Positions 7,223 to 16,986 are shown, counted from the stretch's first letter. The stretch: DNA of 64,000 bases from Rufibacter tibetensis (GCF_001310085.1 NZ_CP012643.1:527001-591000), one strand, 5' to 3'. The notes: generated by a model from the sequence alone, not told the origin. Made by a program: numbers and translations.

Positions 7223-8086
7223 ATGAACGTAGGATTTATAGGATTAGGCATTATGGGCAGCCGGATGGCCGCCAATCTCCAAAAGGCTGGCCACAGCCTG
7301 GTAGTGTATAACCGCACCCCAGAAAAAGCAGAAGCATTGGTAGCCCAAGGCGCCGTACTGGCCTCCTCACCCGAAGAAGTAGGCAGACAGTGCCGGGTGG
7401 TGTTTACCATGCTGGCCACCCCAGAATCTGTGGAAGAAGTTGCCTTGGGCAAAGAGGGTTTCCTGAAAGAACTACCTGGCAACTCCCTCTGGATTGACGC
7501 CAGTACGGTGAACCCTTCTTTTAGTAAACGCATGGCGGTGGCGGCCCTCAAAATGGGCCACCGCTTTCTGGATGCCCCTGTTTCTGGCTCGCTCATTCCT
7601 GCAGAGACAGGCCAACTGGTGTTTCTGGTGGGTGGTGAGACCAAAGACCTGGAAGAAGTTCGTCCGCTGTTAGACACCATGGGCAAAGCGGTGTTGCACA
7701 TTGGCCCGCACGGACAAGGCGCCAGCATGAAAATGGTGAACAACATGCTCTTCGGGCAAATTATGGCCGCTTTCTCTGAGGCATTGCGCCTGGGTACTTC
7801 GCTGGGCATTACCGAAGAGGTCCTTTGCCAGACCCTGATGAACGGACCAGGCGGAGCACCTTTCCTTAAATTGAAAGAACAAAAGATCCTTTCCCGTGAC
7901 TTCTCCCCTGAGTTCCCGCTGGAATGGATGCACAAAGATTTGCATTTGGCAGGCGTGACGGCCTATGAACAAGGCATTGCCTTACCCGTTTTGCACACAG
8001 CGAAAGAAATTTTTGCTCAAGCCAAGCAAGCAGGTCTCTCCCAAGAAGACTTCTCAGCGGTATACCAGTTTGTGAACCCTAAATAA
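7223..8086 (+). CDS. NAD(P)-dependent beta-hydroxyacid dehydrogenase (glyoxylate/succinic semialdehyde reductase type)
   Basis: A 287-residue enzyme starting at the ATG at 7223, directly before the Rossmann motif MNVGFIGLGIMG; upstream in-frame starts only add a non-conserved leader. Family signatures are complete: the GxGxMG dinucleotide site, N-R-T at 30-32 after beta-2 (Arg31 favours NADPH), the substrate loop DAPVSGS, and the catalytic lysine Lys170 in GQGASMKMVNNML. The family covers 3-hydroxyisobutyrate dehydrogenase, tartronate semialdehyde reductase and GLYR-type aldehyde reductases; the NADPH-type motif suggests a glyoxylate or succinic semialdehyde reductase, but substrate is not decided by sequence. 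It probably acts in the cytosol to reduce small aldehydes. Confidence 0.88.
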   Translation: MNVGFIGLGIMGSRMAANLQKAGHSLVVYNRTPEKAEALVAQGAVLASSPEEVGRQCRVVFTMLATPESVEEVALGKEGFLKELPGNSLWIDASTVNPSFSKRMAVAALKMGHRFLDAPVSGSLIPAETGQLVFLVGGETKDLEEVRPLLDTMGKAVLHIGPHGQGASMKMVNNMLFGQIMAAFSEALRLGTSLGITEEVLCQTLMNGPGGAPFLKLKEQKILSRDFSPEFPLEWMHKDLHLAGVTAYEQGIALPVLHTAKEIFAQAKQAGLSQEDFSAVYQFVNPK

Positions 8087-8140
8087 GCTTCACTTCTTTG
8101 GGTCTGTTTTCTCTAAGACAGACCCAAAGAAGTGAAGCTT
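8085..8140. terminator. Bidirectional terminator between convergent genes
   Basis: A perfect 23-bp inverted repeat (8085-8107 and 8118-8140, loop of 10) lies between the convergent dehydrogenase and PDZ-protease genes and touches the stop codons of both. Confidence 0.9.
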
Positions 8141-9420
8141 CAAATCAAATCCTGTAGCTGCAGAGTGGTTTCAAAAGGCTTGTAGTTGCGGCTTACCTTC
8201 AGGTGTAGCCGCCTACCCGGGTGGGTTTGGAAAAAGTGCAGGACCTCTCCCAATGATTTCTCTATGCAACTAATTCCGTTGATGCTAATAATGGCATCAC
8301 CTGGTTCCAGCCCCGCACGTTGAGCCGGAGAATTGGGCAGCACCTGTGACACAGTGTAAAAATTGAATCCCGGAATAGGCGTTACCAGCTCCAACCCGCT
8401 GAGGTTGTAATAAAAAGGCTTTTTATACCTGCTATTGGGCCTAAGGAGCATTCTGGAGTTGCCATAGTCAAACACCACTTTGAACCGTTGCAGCACATCA
8501 GCCCCCAGGTTGCCATTGCGGTTGTTCATGCCCAAGGCGTACCTGATAGACATGGTATCCGGAAAAGAAGCCGGCGGGCTCTTCAACGTAAACGGCCCAA
8601 GCTGCAACGCTTCTAACCGGGCAATTTCCCCGTGAATATCACCGTTCAGGCCCCGGCCCAGGTACGCTTCAATGCGTTTGTCCGGAATCTTGACTTCAGG
8701 AAAGGTAGGTGAATACAACAGCATAGACGAGCTCATGCCGCTGTCTACAATGAGCCGTAGCGGACACACTTCGCCATCCGTGAACGTGGCCTCCACCTGC
8801 ACATAAGGCTTGGCGTTTTCTATGACTAAGGGAATAACAGTAGATTTACTTGCTTTCTTTTCGGGGTACTTGCCGGGTTTGTAGAGGGTCAGCACCCGGT
8901 TGTCATAGTCAATCTCCACCACAAAGTCCTTGAACAAGGGGTACCCTATAATGCCGTTCACCTCCATCCCTAATCTGGTAGAAAGGTTGAAGATGTTCTC
9001 CTCCAGCACCAATACTTTCTGATTTTTGGCTTCCACGCCTTTGAAGTTCAACCTGTTTCCCGAAGACAAGATGGCCTCAATCCCGGCTCCCTTGCCAAGA
9101 CCGCGCAAATACAATCGTTCAATGTTGTTCAGGGTAATTGAATCAAAAACCCCCATCTCCATGAGCAGGGTTCGGTCTACCCCCGTATCTACCACAAAGT
9201 TGAGGGGCTTGGAATTGTTGATCTGGATGGGGATGATTACCAGGTTATGCACCAATTCAAAAGGAATCCTTACCTTCTTACGCCCGAAACTGAATTTCAG
9301 CCCGCCTTCTTCCGTTGACGCTGCCTGTCCAAAAGCTACGCCTGAAGACATAAACAGAGACACAAATAAAAGAAGGACGATAACTCCTGGGAGTGACCGA
9401 TTCTTTGGAAGATTCCACAT
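8140..9420 (-). CDS. Secreted retropepsin-like aspartic protease with PDZ domain
   Basis: A 426-residue protein with a signal peptide (hydrophobic core VIVLLLFVSLFMSSGVAFG). It has two aspartic-protease half domains: the first with NFVVDTGVDRTLL (Asp78, motif DTG), the second near residue 225 with RLIVDSGMSSSML (motif DSG). A C-terminal PDZ domain covers about residues 345-415 (VLPNSPAQRAGLEPGDAIISI). This is the clan AA aspartyl protease/PDZ arrangement common in Bacteroidota; the two half sites could form an intramolecular active site, unlike the dimeric viral enzymes. A role in periplasmic protein processing is inferred. It stands alone, convergent with the dehydrogenase gene. Confidence 0.85.
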   Translation of the reverse strand: MWNLPKNRSLPGVIVLLLFVSLFMSSGVAFGQAASTEEGGLKFSFGRKKVRIPFELVHNLVIIPIQINNSKPLNFVVDTGVDRTLLMEMGVFDSITLNNIERLYLRGLGKGAGIEAILSSGNRLNFKGVEAKNQKVLVLEENIFNLSTRLGMEVNGIIGYPLFKDFVVEIDYDNRVLTLYKPGKYPEKKASKSTVIPLVIENAKPYVQVEATFTDGEVCPLRLIVDSGMSSSMLLYSPTFPEVKIPDKRIEAYLGRGLNGDIHGEIARLEALQLGPFTLKSPPASFPDTMSIRYALGMNNRNGNLGADVLQRFKVVFDYGNSRMLLRPNSRYKKPFYYNLSGLELVTPIPGFNFYTVSQVLPNSPAQRAGLEPGDAIISINGISCIEKSLGEVLHFFQTHPGRRLHLKVSRNYKPFETTLQLQDLI

Positions 9421-9778
9421 ACAGGATTGGTTCAGGCAGAGTAAGATAAGTAAATTTATTATGATAATAAACCTATGCTTCAGCTACTTGAAGTGCACTT
9501 ACTCTCTTATTTGCTAAAGTATATAAATGATGCCTCCAACTTCACTGAAGCCCATTTTCGCATCCCTTCCAAACCAGAATTCCAACAGGCTTTCCTTGAT
9601 AATTCTGGTTTAAGCCAGATGGGTTTGTAGGAATATACCAACTGCGGTACTCCATGGTTTTAGGTCTATTTTTCAGAAGAACCGTAAAAACGCATTGGTT
9701 CTTTTCCTAACTTGCCGGCAGGTCTGATGAAGGGGTTTCATTTCCTGCACCAGAGTTGATCACTTATAGTTTCTCGTC
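9421..9778. other. Intergenic stretch with a small hairpin
   Basis: The promoter region shared by the divergent PDZ-protease and acidic-protein genes. It holds an 11-bp inverted repeat, AAACCAGAATT (9571-9581) and AATTCTGGTTT (9601-9611), of unknown role. No coding frame or RNA gene is seen. Confidence 0.5.
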
Positions 9779-10276
9779 ATGAGCGAATCTCTTTACCAAG
9801 AATTACTGGAACAGGTATTTGGCCCCGAGCCCAATGCGCTGCGTACCGAAATCTCCCCCCTCTACGCTGAGCTGGAAAAAGCCTTACAAGAGGCTAGCCC
9901 GGGACGGAAAAGCCAGGAAGAAGTAAGTTTCCGGTTTGAGCGCTTACGCTTAGGCTTAGGCATTACCTTAATGCAGTTACTCTCTGATCTGGGCGGTGAT
10001 GAAGAAAGCAACCAGGTGCGTGACCTGCTTCATGAAGCGTTAGGCGCAGCTTCGGTGCAGCAAATAGACGGGGTTATCCAAAAGAAAAGCCACTTGTTTG
10101 AAGAACTGTACACCGACCTATACGTGAACGCCGACGCCGAGCATATTCTGGGCTTATTTGAGGAAACGTTAAACGCTTCTACCAAAGAAGAAACCGATGA
10201 ACTGATTGACCGGGCTCTGGAGATTGCCGAGGACCTGGAGTTCCAGTCAGACGAAGATGACACCCCGGAAGAGTAG
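9779..10276 (+). CDS. Acidic all-helical protein of unknown function
   Basis: A 165-residue soluble protein without signal peptide or membrane segment. It is strongly acidic and predicted all-helical (ELYTDLYVNADAEHILGLFEETL, DELIDRALEIAEDLEF) and ends in an acidic tail QSDEDDTPEE. I recognise no family. It starts at the ATG at 9779 and lies 37 bp ahead of the DUF2721 membrane protein, so the two probably form an operon. No catalytic motif is visible; a chaperone-like or adaptor function is possible but not supported. Confidence 0.7.
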   Translation: MSESLYQELLEQVFGPEPNALRTEISPLYAELEKALQEASPGRKSQEEVSFRFERLRLGLGITLMQLLSDLGGDEESNQVRDLLHEALGAASVQQIDGVIQKKSHLFEELYTDLYVNADAEHILGLFEETLNASTKEETDELIDRALEIAEDLEFQSDEDDTPEE

Positions 10277-10313
10277 CCTGGGCTGCTGTTCCGCTCATGC
10301 CTCGCTTTCTGCC

Positions 10314-10742
10314 ATGGAAATTACGCTGACCACTCCTGCCCTGCTGTTCCCGGCCCTTTCCTTGTTGCTTCTGGCGTTCACTAACCGATTTTTATCGCTG
10401 GCTAAGCTGATCAGGGACTTGAAGGGTATTTACAAAACCACTCACAGCCACCTAATCTACGGGCAAATTCAGAACCTGAGAACCCGTCTGCTCCTCATCC
10501 GGAACATGCAGGCATTCGGGATTGCCAGTATGTTTTCCTGCGTTTTGTGCATGTTCATGGTGTATGCAGGCATGCAAACGGCCGGTAAAATTGTGTTTGG
10601 CCTGGGCTTGGTTCTCCTGATGATCTCTATGGCTCTTTCGCTCTGGGAGATTCAGATATCAGTAAAAGCCCTGGAATTGGAGCTAAGTGACCTGGAACAA
10701 GACGAGCAAATTGCCCCTATGAGCACCACTCGTCAAACTTAA
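10314..10742 (+). CDS. DUF2721 family membrane protein
   Basis: A 142-residue membrane protein. The ATG at 10314 is chosen because the DUF2721 consensus begins just after it (ITLTTPALLFPALSLLLLAFTNRFL); an earlier in-frame start would overlap the upstream gene. There are three predicted helices: about residues 5-25, 60-85 and 90-110, with the basic linker LIYGQIQNLRTRLLLIRNMQ between the first two. DUF2721 proteins are widespread in bacteria and have no assigned function. It follows the acidic helical protein in the same direction. Confidence 0.85.
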   Translation: MEITLTTPALLFPALSLLLLAFTNRFLSLAKLIRDLKGIYKTTHSHLIYGQIQNLRTRLLLIRNMQAFGIASMFSCVLCMFMVYAGMQTAGKIVFGLGLVLLMISMALSLWEIQISVKALELELSDLEQDEQIAPMSTTRQT

Positions 10743-11076
10743 TTGAGATGTTTTAGAAGTAATTTTCTGAAATCAACCTAAAACTAACCCTTCTGCTTTT
10801 GTATTCTAATGCCCTGCTTTGAGTCGTTTACCTTAAACACAGGATAAAATCAGCTTCCGTTTTAATTTATCTTCCAGATTTTCTTCTCTGAAAAGCCTCC
10901 ACTCTTCTCCCAAAAGTCCTTTGAGGCGAAACAACTTCAAAGACATCCTGTTCTAAGCAGTAATTCTTTGCTTTCAAAGACCCTTATAAACTTCTATTCT
11001 CACCTGAAGTGTATATTTAATTTACTATGCTTGGCTCGTCTTTTATACCTTTGCACATCTTTTGTGATTGACCTAC
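10743..11076. other. AT-rich intergenic region upstream of queA
   Basis: It contains the queA promoter box at 11046-11053. Apart from that I see no gene or repeat in these 334 bases. Confidence 0.6.
11046..11053 (+). promoter_or_regulatory. -7 promoter element of queA
   Basis: TACCTTTG is an exact match to the Bacteroidota sigma-A -7 element TAnnTTTG, 24 bp before the queA start codon at 11077. Confidence 0.7.
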
Positions 11077-12309
11077 ATGCCTAATACACATCCGAGCCAG
11101 ATTTCTATTTCTGACTACACGTATACCTTGCCCGAAGAAAAGATTGCCCAGTTCCCGCTGGAGAACCGTGACCAGTCTAAGCTTCTGTTATACAAAAACG
11201 GACGCATCACCGATGGGCATTTCAAAGATCTTCCTACTGCCTTACCAGCCAATTCACTTTTAGTTTTCAATGACACCAAAGTAGTACAGGCGCGTTTGCG
11301 GTTCCAGAAACCCACCGGCGGCGTTATTGAACTGTTCTGCCTTGAACCCCTGGAACCCATGCGTGAGGTTCAGCAAGCCATGCAGCAGACCTATTCTGTT
11401 ATCTGGAAGTGCTTGGTAGGAAATAATAAACGATGGCGCGAAGGCCGGTTAGAGATGCCTTTAGGCCCCTACCCCGCAGATGGGTCCCTTTGGGCAGAGC
11501 GCCTGGCCCCCGCCGAAGAAGGATTTGCCATTCACTTCACCTGGTCACCGGGCCATAAAACCTTTGCCGAAATACTGGAATTGGCTGGTACTCTGCCCTT
11601 GCCTCCTTACATGAACCGTGATGCGCAGGAGTCAGACCAGGATCGCTACCAAACAGTGTACGCTTCTGAAGCGGGTGCCGTAGCAGCCCCCACTGCCGGA
11701 CTCCACTTCACCCCTGCCGTTTTGGAGCAGATTTCGGCAAAAGGCCATCAAAAAGCATTTGTAACCTTGCACGTGGGGGCTGGCACCTTCAAACCCGTGA
11801 AGGCGGAGCTCATGGAGTACCACTACATGCACGGGGAGCAGCTTTCTGTGAGCCGGGCTTTCCTGGAGCAGTTGCTGTACCATAAATCTAAACCCGTCAT
11901 AGCCGTGGGCACTACGTCTATGCGCACGCTTGAAAGTCTCTACTGGCTAGGTGCCGGCATGTCCCTGGGATTGCTGCCCGTGGAGGGGGAAGACTTGTTT
12001 GTGCCGCAGTGGTTCCCGTATGACGTGCGTACCACCATCTCGGTTCAGGAGGCGTTGGAAGCCTTGCTGTACCACCTGGACAGCCATAAACTGACGCACC
12101 TGCACGCCACCACCCGCATCTTGATCGCTCCTGGGTATCAATTCAAGATCTGCACCGGGCTGATTACCAATTTCCATCAACCGCAAAGCACTCTCCTACT
12201 CCTGGTCTCTGCCTTGATTGGCCCATCCTGGCAAAAAGTGTACAAGCATGCCTTAGCCAATAATTACCGATTCTTAAGTTATGGTGACAGTTCTTTACTG
12301 CTTCCATAG
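11077..12309 (+). CDS. queA: S-adenosylmethionine:tRNA ribosyltransferase-isomerase QueA
   Basis: A 410-residue enzyme starting at the ATG at 11077 (the preceding TTG at 11068 is less likely). QueA transfers and isomerises the ribosyl group of SAM onto preQ1-modified tRNA, making epoxyqueuosine at the wobble position. Signatures include YQTVYASEAGAVAAPTAGLH, HVGAGTFKPV, AVGTTSMRTLESL and LITNFHQPQSTLLLLVSAL. It is longer than the usual 340-350 residues, with extra sequence around residues 85-160, a form I associate with Bacteroidota. The normal KEPGAVAA is SEAGAVAA here. A decayed copy of its 3' half lies at 17663-18179. No other queuosine gene is nearby. Confidence 0.92.
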   Translation: MPNTHPSQISISDYTYTLPEEKIAQFPLENRDQSKLLLYKNGRITDGHFKDLPTALPANSLLVFNDTKVVQARLRFQKPTGGVIELFCLEPLEPMREVQQAMQQTYSVIWKCLVGNNKRWREGRLEMPLGPYPADGSLWAERLAPAEEGFAIHFTWSPGHKTFAEILELAGTLPLPPYMNRDAQESDQDRYQTVYASEAGAVAAPTAGLHFTPAVLEQISAKGHQKAFVTLHVGAGTFKPVKAELMEYHYMHGEQLSVSRAFLEQLLYHKSKPVIAVGTTSMRTLESLYWLGAGMSLGLLPVEGEDLFVPQWFPYDVRTTISVQEALEALLYHLDSHKLTHLHATTRILIAPGYQFKICTGLITNFHQPQSTLLLLVSALIGPSWQKVYKHALANNYRFLSYGDSSLLLP

Positions 12310-12427
12310 TCAAGAACTGCTGCGCTAGATAGCTTGTTTTGAACTTAGAACGGTCTAAGTTTTAAGGCTATTTCCCCTGAAAACAGACTGTTACCACAGC
12401 TTCAGAATACTTTATTAAATAACATCA

Positions 12428-12466
12428 ACAAAAAGGGAGAAGGCACCATGCCTTCTCCCTTTTTGT
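12428..12466. terminator. Bidirectional terminator between queA and susD1
   Basis: Perfect 18-bp inverted repeat (12428-12445 and 12449-12466, loop CCA) with A and T flanks on both sides, placed between the convergent queA and first SusD genes. Confidence 0.9.
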
Positions 12467-12486
12467 TTGATTGATACTTCTAAAAC

Positions 12487-13878
12487 CTAGTACCCAGGGT
12501 TCTGAGGATTCAGGTTAGGATTGGTTTCTAATTGCTGGAATGGAATTGGCCACAGGTTCTTGTAAGAGTTATCCTGGGTAGTACCAGTTGCCGGGCAGAA
12601 CGTCAACACCTGACAGGTCAAGTTATAGCGTTTCAAATCCATAAATCGGAATCCTTCAAAGGCAAACTCCAGGCGGCGTTGGTTCAGGATTTCAGTTAAA
12701 GCGGCTGCATTGGTAAGAGGAGCTGCATTAGGCAAACCAGCACGGTTTCTGATCATGTTGATGTCAGAAAGAACCACTAGAGAAGGAACTGCGGTAGCAG
12801 CACCCAAACGAGCATTGGCCTCAGCTCTGATCAAATACATCTCGGCTAAACGAATCAACGGAATGTTGTCTGAGTTTTGTGACACATCATCATACTTCAC
12901 AATTCTGCGGCGGGTACCTTGCTGGAGGGTTGTTTCAGCAAAACGCTCATCACCTAAAGAAGCCGAGGCAGAAAATTGGTTGAACAAGTTAGTTGACACA
13001 TAGAACTTCTGACCTGGCACCGCTGGGTTAGAAGAGGAAGCCAGGGCATTCTGGTCATCGCGGTTGAAGGCTAACTCCAGAATTACCTCATCAGTAGTTG
13101 CAGACATGCCAGTACTGTTGAAGATATCACCAAAGTTGGAAGCCAAAGAATAAGGCCCGTTGTTAATCACGGCTGTAGCTTTATCACGCGCCAGGGCATT
13201 GTTTCCCTGTTGTAAGTACACCCGGGCTAACAACGCAGAAGCAGCCATATCAGAGGCGCTGTAAGGATTGCTACTATCTGCTAATCCCTGCAATTTAGTT
13301 TCAGCCTCTTTTAAATCATTAATGATCTGCGTGTATACCTCCGCCTCAGTGCTGCGTCCCTGGTTCTGGATTCCCGCAACATTTAACGTTGGTACTGTTA
13401 CTATAGGAACCCCTCCAAAAACTTTTACCAAATCAAAGTAGGCAAGAGCGCGCAGGAAATAAGCTTCTCCTAAGATGCGGTTTTTCTCACCAGCTTCAAG
13501 GTTGGCTAGTTTTCCAACTTCTTGAATGACCACATTCGCCCGGCCAATAGCCCGGTAAATAGCAGCCCATGTTTCAGCAATCTGAAGGTTGGTAGGGTTA
13601 ATGTTTCTACGTGCCACTTCAAGGTGGGTAGAAAACGTACCCGTGAAGGTTAAGTTATCGGTGTACAGGTCCTGGTAGTACAGGTAATTCAACCCATAGT
13701 AATCATCAGACTGAAAAGCACTATACACGCCTTGCAAAGCCCGGTCTGCAGATCTGGCATCGGTAATAGCTCCTTCAAACTCTATGCTACTGGTTGGCTC
13801 TACATCCAGGATGTCACTACACCCGGTAAAAACGCTTAAACCGGCACTTATAAATAATATATAAAGTCTCTTCTTCAT
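12487..13878 (-). CDS. SusD-like surface glycan/nutrient-binding lipoprotein (first pair)
   Basis: A 463-residue RagB/SusD-family lipoprotein. The lipoprotein signal peptide ends in the lipobox SVFTGC. The N-terminal part carries TPR-like helices (AETWAAIYRAIGRANVVIQE, RILGEAYFLRALAYFDLVKVFGGVPIV, typical family positions), and the C-terminus shows the usual ending LWPIPFQQLETNPNLNPQNPGY. SusD proteins sit on the outer surface and deliver substrate to the partner SusC channel. The gene follows its SusC by 9 bp on the minus strand. No glycoside hydrolase, sulfatase or sigma/anti-sigma pair is next to it, so the substrate is unknown. Confidence 0.95.
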   Translation of the reverse strand: MKKRLYILFISAGLSVFTGCSDILDVEPTSSIEFEGAITDARSADRALQGVYSAFQSDDYYGLNYLYYQDLYTDNLTFTGTFSTHLEVARRNINPTNLQIAETWAAIYRAIGRANVVIQEVGKLANLEAGEKNRILGEAYFLRALAYFDLVKVFGGVPIVTVPTLNVAGIQNQGRSTEAEVYTQIINDLKEAETKLQGLADSSNPYSASDMAASALLARVYLQQGNNALARDKATAVINNGPYSLASNFGDIFNSTGMSATTDEVILELAFNRDDQNALASSSNPAVPGQKFYVSTNLFNQFSASASLGDERFAETTLQQGTRRRIVKYDDVSQNSDNIPLIRLAEMYLIRAEANARLGAATAVPSLVVLSDINMIRNRAGLPNAAPLTNAAALTEILNQRRLEFAFEGFRFMDLKRYNLTCQVLTFCPATGTTQDNSYKNLWPIPFQQLETNPNLNPQNPGY

Positions 13879-13887
13879 GGTTGAAAA

Positions 13888-16800
13888 TTATAAACCTATG
13901 TTAACACCAAAAGTGAAGGTTCTGGCCTGCGGGAACGTGTAAAAGTCAACCCCTAAGGTGGTATTGGAGGTTCCGGCAAAGTTTACCTCAGGATCAAACC
14001 CAGGATAATCTGTCCAGGTGATCAGGTTTTGAGCCTGGCCAAAAACCCGCACACTGCGCAATTTCGCTTTCTGAGAAAGAGCAGAAGGCAAGGTATACCC
14101 CAACATCAGGTTTTTCAGGCGAGCATACGAGCCGTCATAGATAAAGCGATCCTGGTTGCTACGGTTGTTTCTATTTTCATCTAGATAAGTAGCTCTTGGC
14201 GTATTGGTCACATCTCCTTCTTGTCTCCAGCGATCTAACACGATATCACGCATGTTATCATCATAAGCACCTAGGTGCTGCATGTACTGCATGGCCGGAT
14301 TTGCGATTTTATTTCCTACAGAGAACTGGAGGAAGGCGGTCAAATCAAACCCTTTGAAGGTAAACGTGTTGGTGAAACCTCCAATGAAATCTGGCTGGGC
14401 ATTTCCTAGGATTGTAAGGTCATCATCAGAGATAACACCGTCTCCGTTGGTATCCACAAAGTTCACATCCCCTGCCTGAGTATCCATGTTGCCATCATCG
14501 TTGGCGTCTACGTAGCGTCCTGCGTCTTCTACCTCTTGCGTAGTAGAGAAGATACCGTTGGTTTTAAAGCCGTAGAAAGTACCAATTGGCTCACCTTCTC
14601 TTAGAACTAAAGAGTTACCGCCAAAACCGTAGAAAATATCCTGACCTTGGTACAGTTCTGTTACTTTGTTCCGGTTGAAAGACAGGTTGAAATCAGTTGT
14701 CCAGGTAAGGCCTTTGTTTTCTGAGGTAAGGTTCACCGTGCTCAGCGCTAGTTCAAGACCTTTGTTTTCAACGCTACCAATGTTAGAAGTGTAGCTACCT
14801 AAGCCGTTCTGGGTTGGAATAGGACGGCTGTACAATAAGTCGTCTGTTTTCTTAATATAGTAATCAGCCGCCAAGGTAACGCGGTTGTTAAACAAGCCTA
14901 AATCAGCTCCAATGTTCAATTGGGTGGTTTCTTCCCACTTCAAGTCTGGGTTACCAATCTGGGTGAAGGCGGTGCCTGGGTTATCAGCGTAAGAACCCGG
15001 GCCAAACAAAGTCAGGTAGCTGAAGTTACCAATCTCCTGATTACCAGTTACTCCGTAGCTAGCGCGAAGCTTTAACTCACTTAAAGCAGAAATCTCTGGG
15101 ATAAAGCTTTCTTCCAGCACTCTCCAGCCCACTGATACAGATGGGAAGTAACCGAAACGGTTGTTCTCACCAAAACGGGTAGAACCATCTGCCCGAAAGT
15201 TAACCCCTACCAGGTATCTGTCCAGGAAGTTCATGTTCGCTCTACCAAAGTAAGAAAGCAGGGCATACGGGGTGATTGAGTTTGAACCAGCATTTACCCG
15301 GCTTGCACTGCTGATGTAACGGAAACGCTCACTTGGGAAACCCTCGCCAGTTACAAAAGTCTGGTCAATTGTGTTTTGCTCAGTAGAGGAACCAGCCAGA
15401 AAAGTCACGTTGCTGTTGGTTGCAAAATCCCAACGGTAATCTAAAGTAGCTTCCAATAGACGCTTCGTAACTAACGTAGTAGTTTTAGTAGCTGAACCTT
15501 GGGTAGCAATGGCCACGCTGCCTGGGAAGTTGTCACCGGTGTAGCTGCGCTCTGCAAGATTCAGGACGTCTGCCCCTGCTTTCAGGTTTAAGTTCAGTTT
15601 TGGCAAAATGGCGTATCTGGCAGAGATGTTTCCAATGGCACGCAGGTTGTTGCTCTCATTGTCATTTTCTCTTCCTTCAGCCACCGGGTTGGTGTAGAAG
15701 TAGTTCGGGTAAGTGTATCCACCGTCTTCAGGATAGAATACCGGCCACAATGGAGAAGCAGCCAAGGAGTTGGCGAACGGACCAATCACGGTGTTATCAC
15801 TTACGATCCGTTGGTTCTGAGACAAACTCAATTGTACACCAGCTGAGAAAGACAATTTCTCATTGTAGGTATGGTCCAGGTTCAATCTTCCGCTGTAACG
15901 CTCGTATCCGCTACCAATAATTACCCCCTTCTGGTCAAAGTAATTACCTGACACATAATAACGGGTTTTCAGGTCACCACCACTGGCAGAAAGCTCGTAA
16001 TTTTTGATTCTGGCATCTTTCACCATGACCTGGTCCAACCAATCTGTATCTGTTGGCTCAAAGTCAACGCCACCATAATAGAAATCAGCAAATTCAGTAG
16101 GTCCCCAAGGTTCATCTTCCGCAATGAAACCATCGTTCACGAAGGCATCTTTCATTACATCCAGATACTGCTGGGCGTTCAGGTAACCTGGCTTCTTCCA
16201 CATGTTCTGCACACCTGTGTAGGCATTGAAGTTGATGGTGGTCTTGTTAGCCTTACCACGTTTTGTAGTAACCAAGATAACCCCGTTAGCAGCACGTGAA
16301 CCATAAATGGCAGCGGCAGAGGCATCTTTCAGGATGTCAATAGATTCAATGTCTGACGGGCTTAAATCTGAAAGAGCATTAACAGACTGACCACCAAAAT
16401 CTAACTGAGAGAAGTCACCAGTAGTCATTGGCACCCCATCAATCACATACAATGGCTGGTTGCTGGCAGAAATAGAGCTTGAACCCCGTACACGTACTGT
16501 AACTCCACCACCTGGTGTTCCTGAGTTTTGGGAGATTTGCACCCCAGCGGCTCTACCTTGCATGGCTTGGTCAATGCCTGCCACAGGCACGTTCTCTATA
16601 GCCGCGCCGGTTACCTTGGCCGTTGCACCAGTTAGCTCCCGACGCTCCTGGGTACCATAACCTACCACTACCACTTCTTCAATGGCTTTAGCATCAGTAT
16701 TTAGCCGAACATCAACTGTAGAGTTGTTTCCTACGGCTATTTCACGAGGCGTAAACCCGATGAACGTGAAAACCAAGGTAGGCGAACCAGAAACACTGAT

Positions 16801-16986
16801 GGAATAGCGTCCATCCACATCAGTGCTAGCCCCTGTGGTAGTACCTTTCACCACCACACTTACGCCCGGGAGAGCTGAACCATCTTCCGCCGAGACAACT
16901 CGCCCAGAAATGGTTCTATTTTGCGCCATTGCACTAAAGTTAAATGCAGTGAGCAAAATCAAGAACAAGAGAAAAAGTCTTTTCAT
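13888..16986 (-). CDS. SusC/RagA-family TonB-dependent outer-membrane transporter (first pair)
   Basis: A 1032-residue outer-membrane receptor. In order: signal peptide (to MAQ22), carboxypeptidase-regulatory-like beta sandwich (about 23-100, NRTISGRVV ... LPGVSVVVKGTT), TonB-box-like EEVVVVGYG near 108, plug domain with SusC signatures (PLYVIDGVP, ILKDASAAAIYGSRAANGVI) and a 22-stranded barrel ending in FTFGVNIGL. It imports large ligands using TonB energy together with the SusD lid encoded downstream. The first ~105 residues are almost the same as those of the second SusC at 19736, whereas the barrels are clearly different. No nearby enzymes indicate the substrate. Confidence 0.95.
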   Translation of the reverse strand: MKRLFLLFLILLTAFNFSAMAQNRTISGRVVSAEDGSALPGVSVVVKGTTTGASTDVDGRYSISVSGSPTLVFTFIGFTPREIAVGNNSTVDVRLNTDAKAIEEVVVVGYGTQERRELTGATAKVTGAAIENVPVAGIDQAMQGRAAGVQISQNSGTPGGGVTVRVRGSSSISASNQPLYVIDGVPMTTGDFSQLDFGGQSVNALSDLSPSDIESIDILKDASAAAIYGSRAANGVILVTTKRGKANKTTINFNAYTGVQNMWKKPGYLNAQQYLDVMKDAFVNDGFIAEDEPWGPTEFADFYYGGVDFEPTDTDWLDQVMVKDARIKNYELSASGGDLKTRYYVSGNYFDQKGVIIGSGYERYSGRLNLDHTYNEKLSFSAGVQLSLSQNQRIVSDNTVIGPFANSLAASPLWPVFYPEDGGYTYPNYFYTNPVAEGRENDNESNNLRAIGNISARYAILPKLNLNLKAGADVLNLAERSYTGDNFPGSVAIATQGSATKTTTLVTKRLLEATLDYRWDFATNSNVTFLAGSSTEQNTIDQTFVTGEGFPSERFRYISSASRVNAGSNSITPYALLSYFGRANMNFLDRYLVGVNFRADGSTRFGENNRFGYFPSVSVGWRVLEESFIPEISALSELKLRASYGVTGNQEIGNFSYLTLFGPGSYADNPGTAFTQIGNPDLKWEETTQLNIGADLGLFNNRVTLAADYYIKKTDDLLYSRPIPTQNGLGSYTSNIGSVENKGLELALSTVNLTSENKGLTWTTDFNLSFNRNKVTELYQGQDIFYGFGGNSLVLREGEPIGTFYGFKTNGIFSTTQEVEDAGRYVDANDDGNMDTQAGDVNFVDTNGDGVISDDDLTILGNAQPDFIGGFTNTFTFKGFDLTAFLQFSVGNKIANPAMQYMQHLGAYDDNMRDIVLDRWRQEGDVTNTPRATYLDENRNNRSNQDRFIYDGSYARLKNLMLGYTLPSALSQKAKLRSVRVFGQAQNLITWTDYPGFDPEVNFAGTSNTTLGVDFYTFPQARTFTFGVNIGL

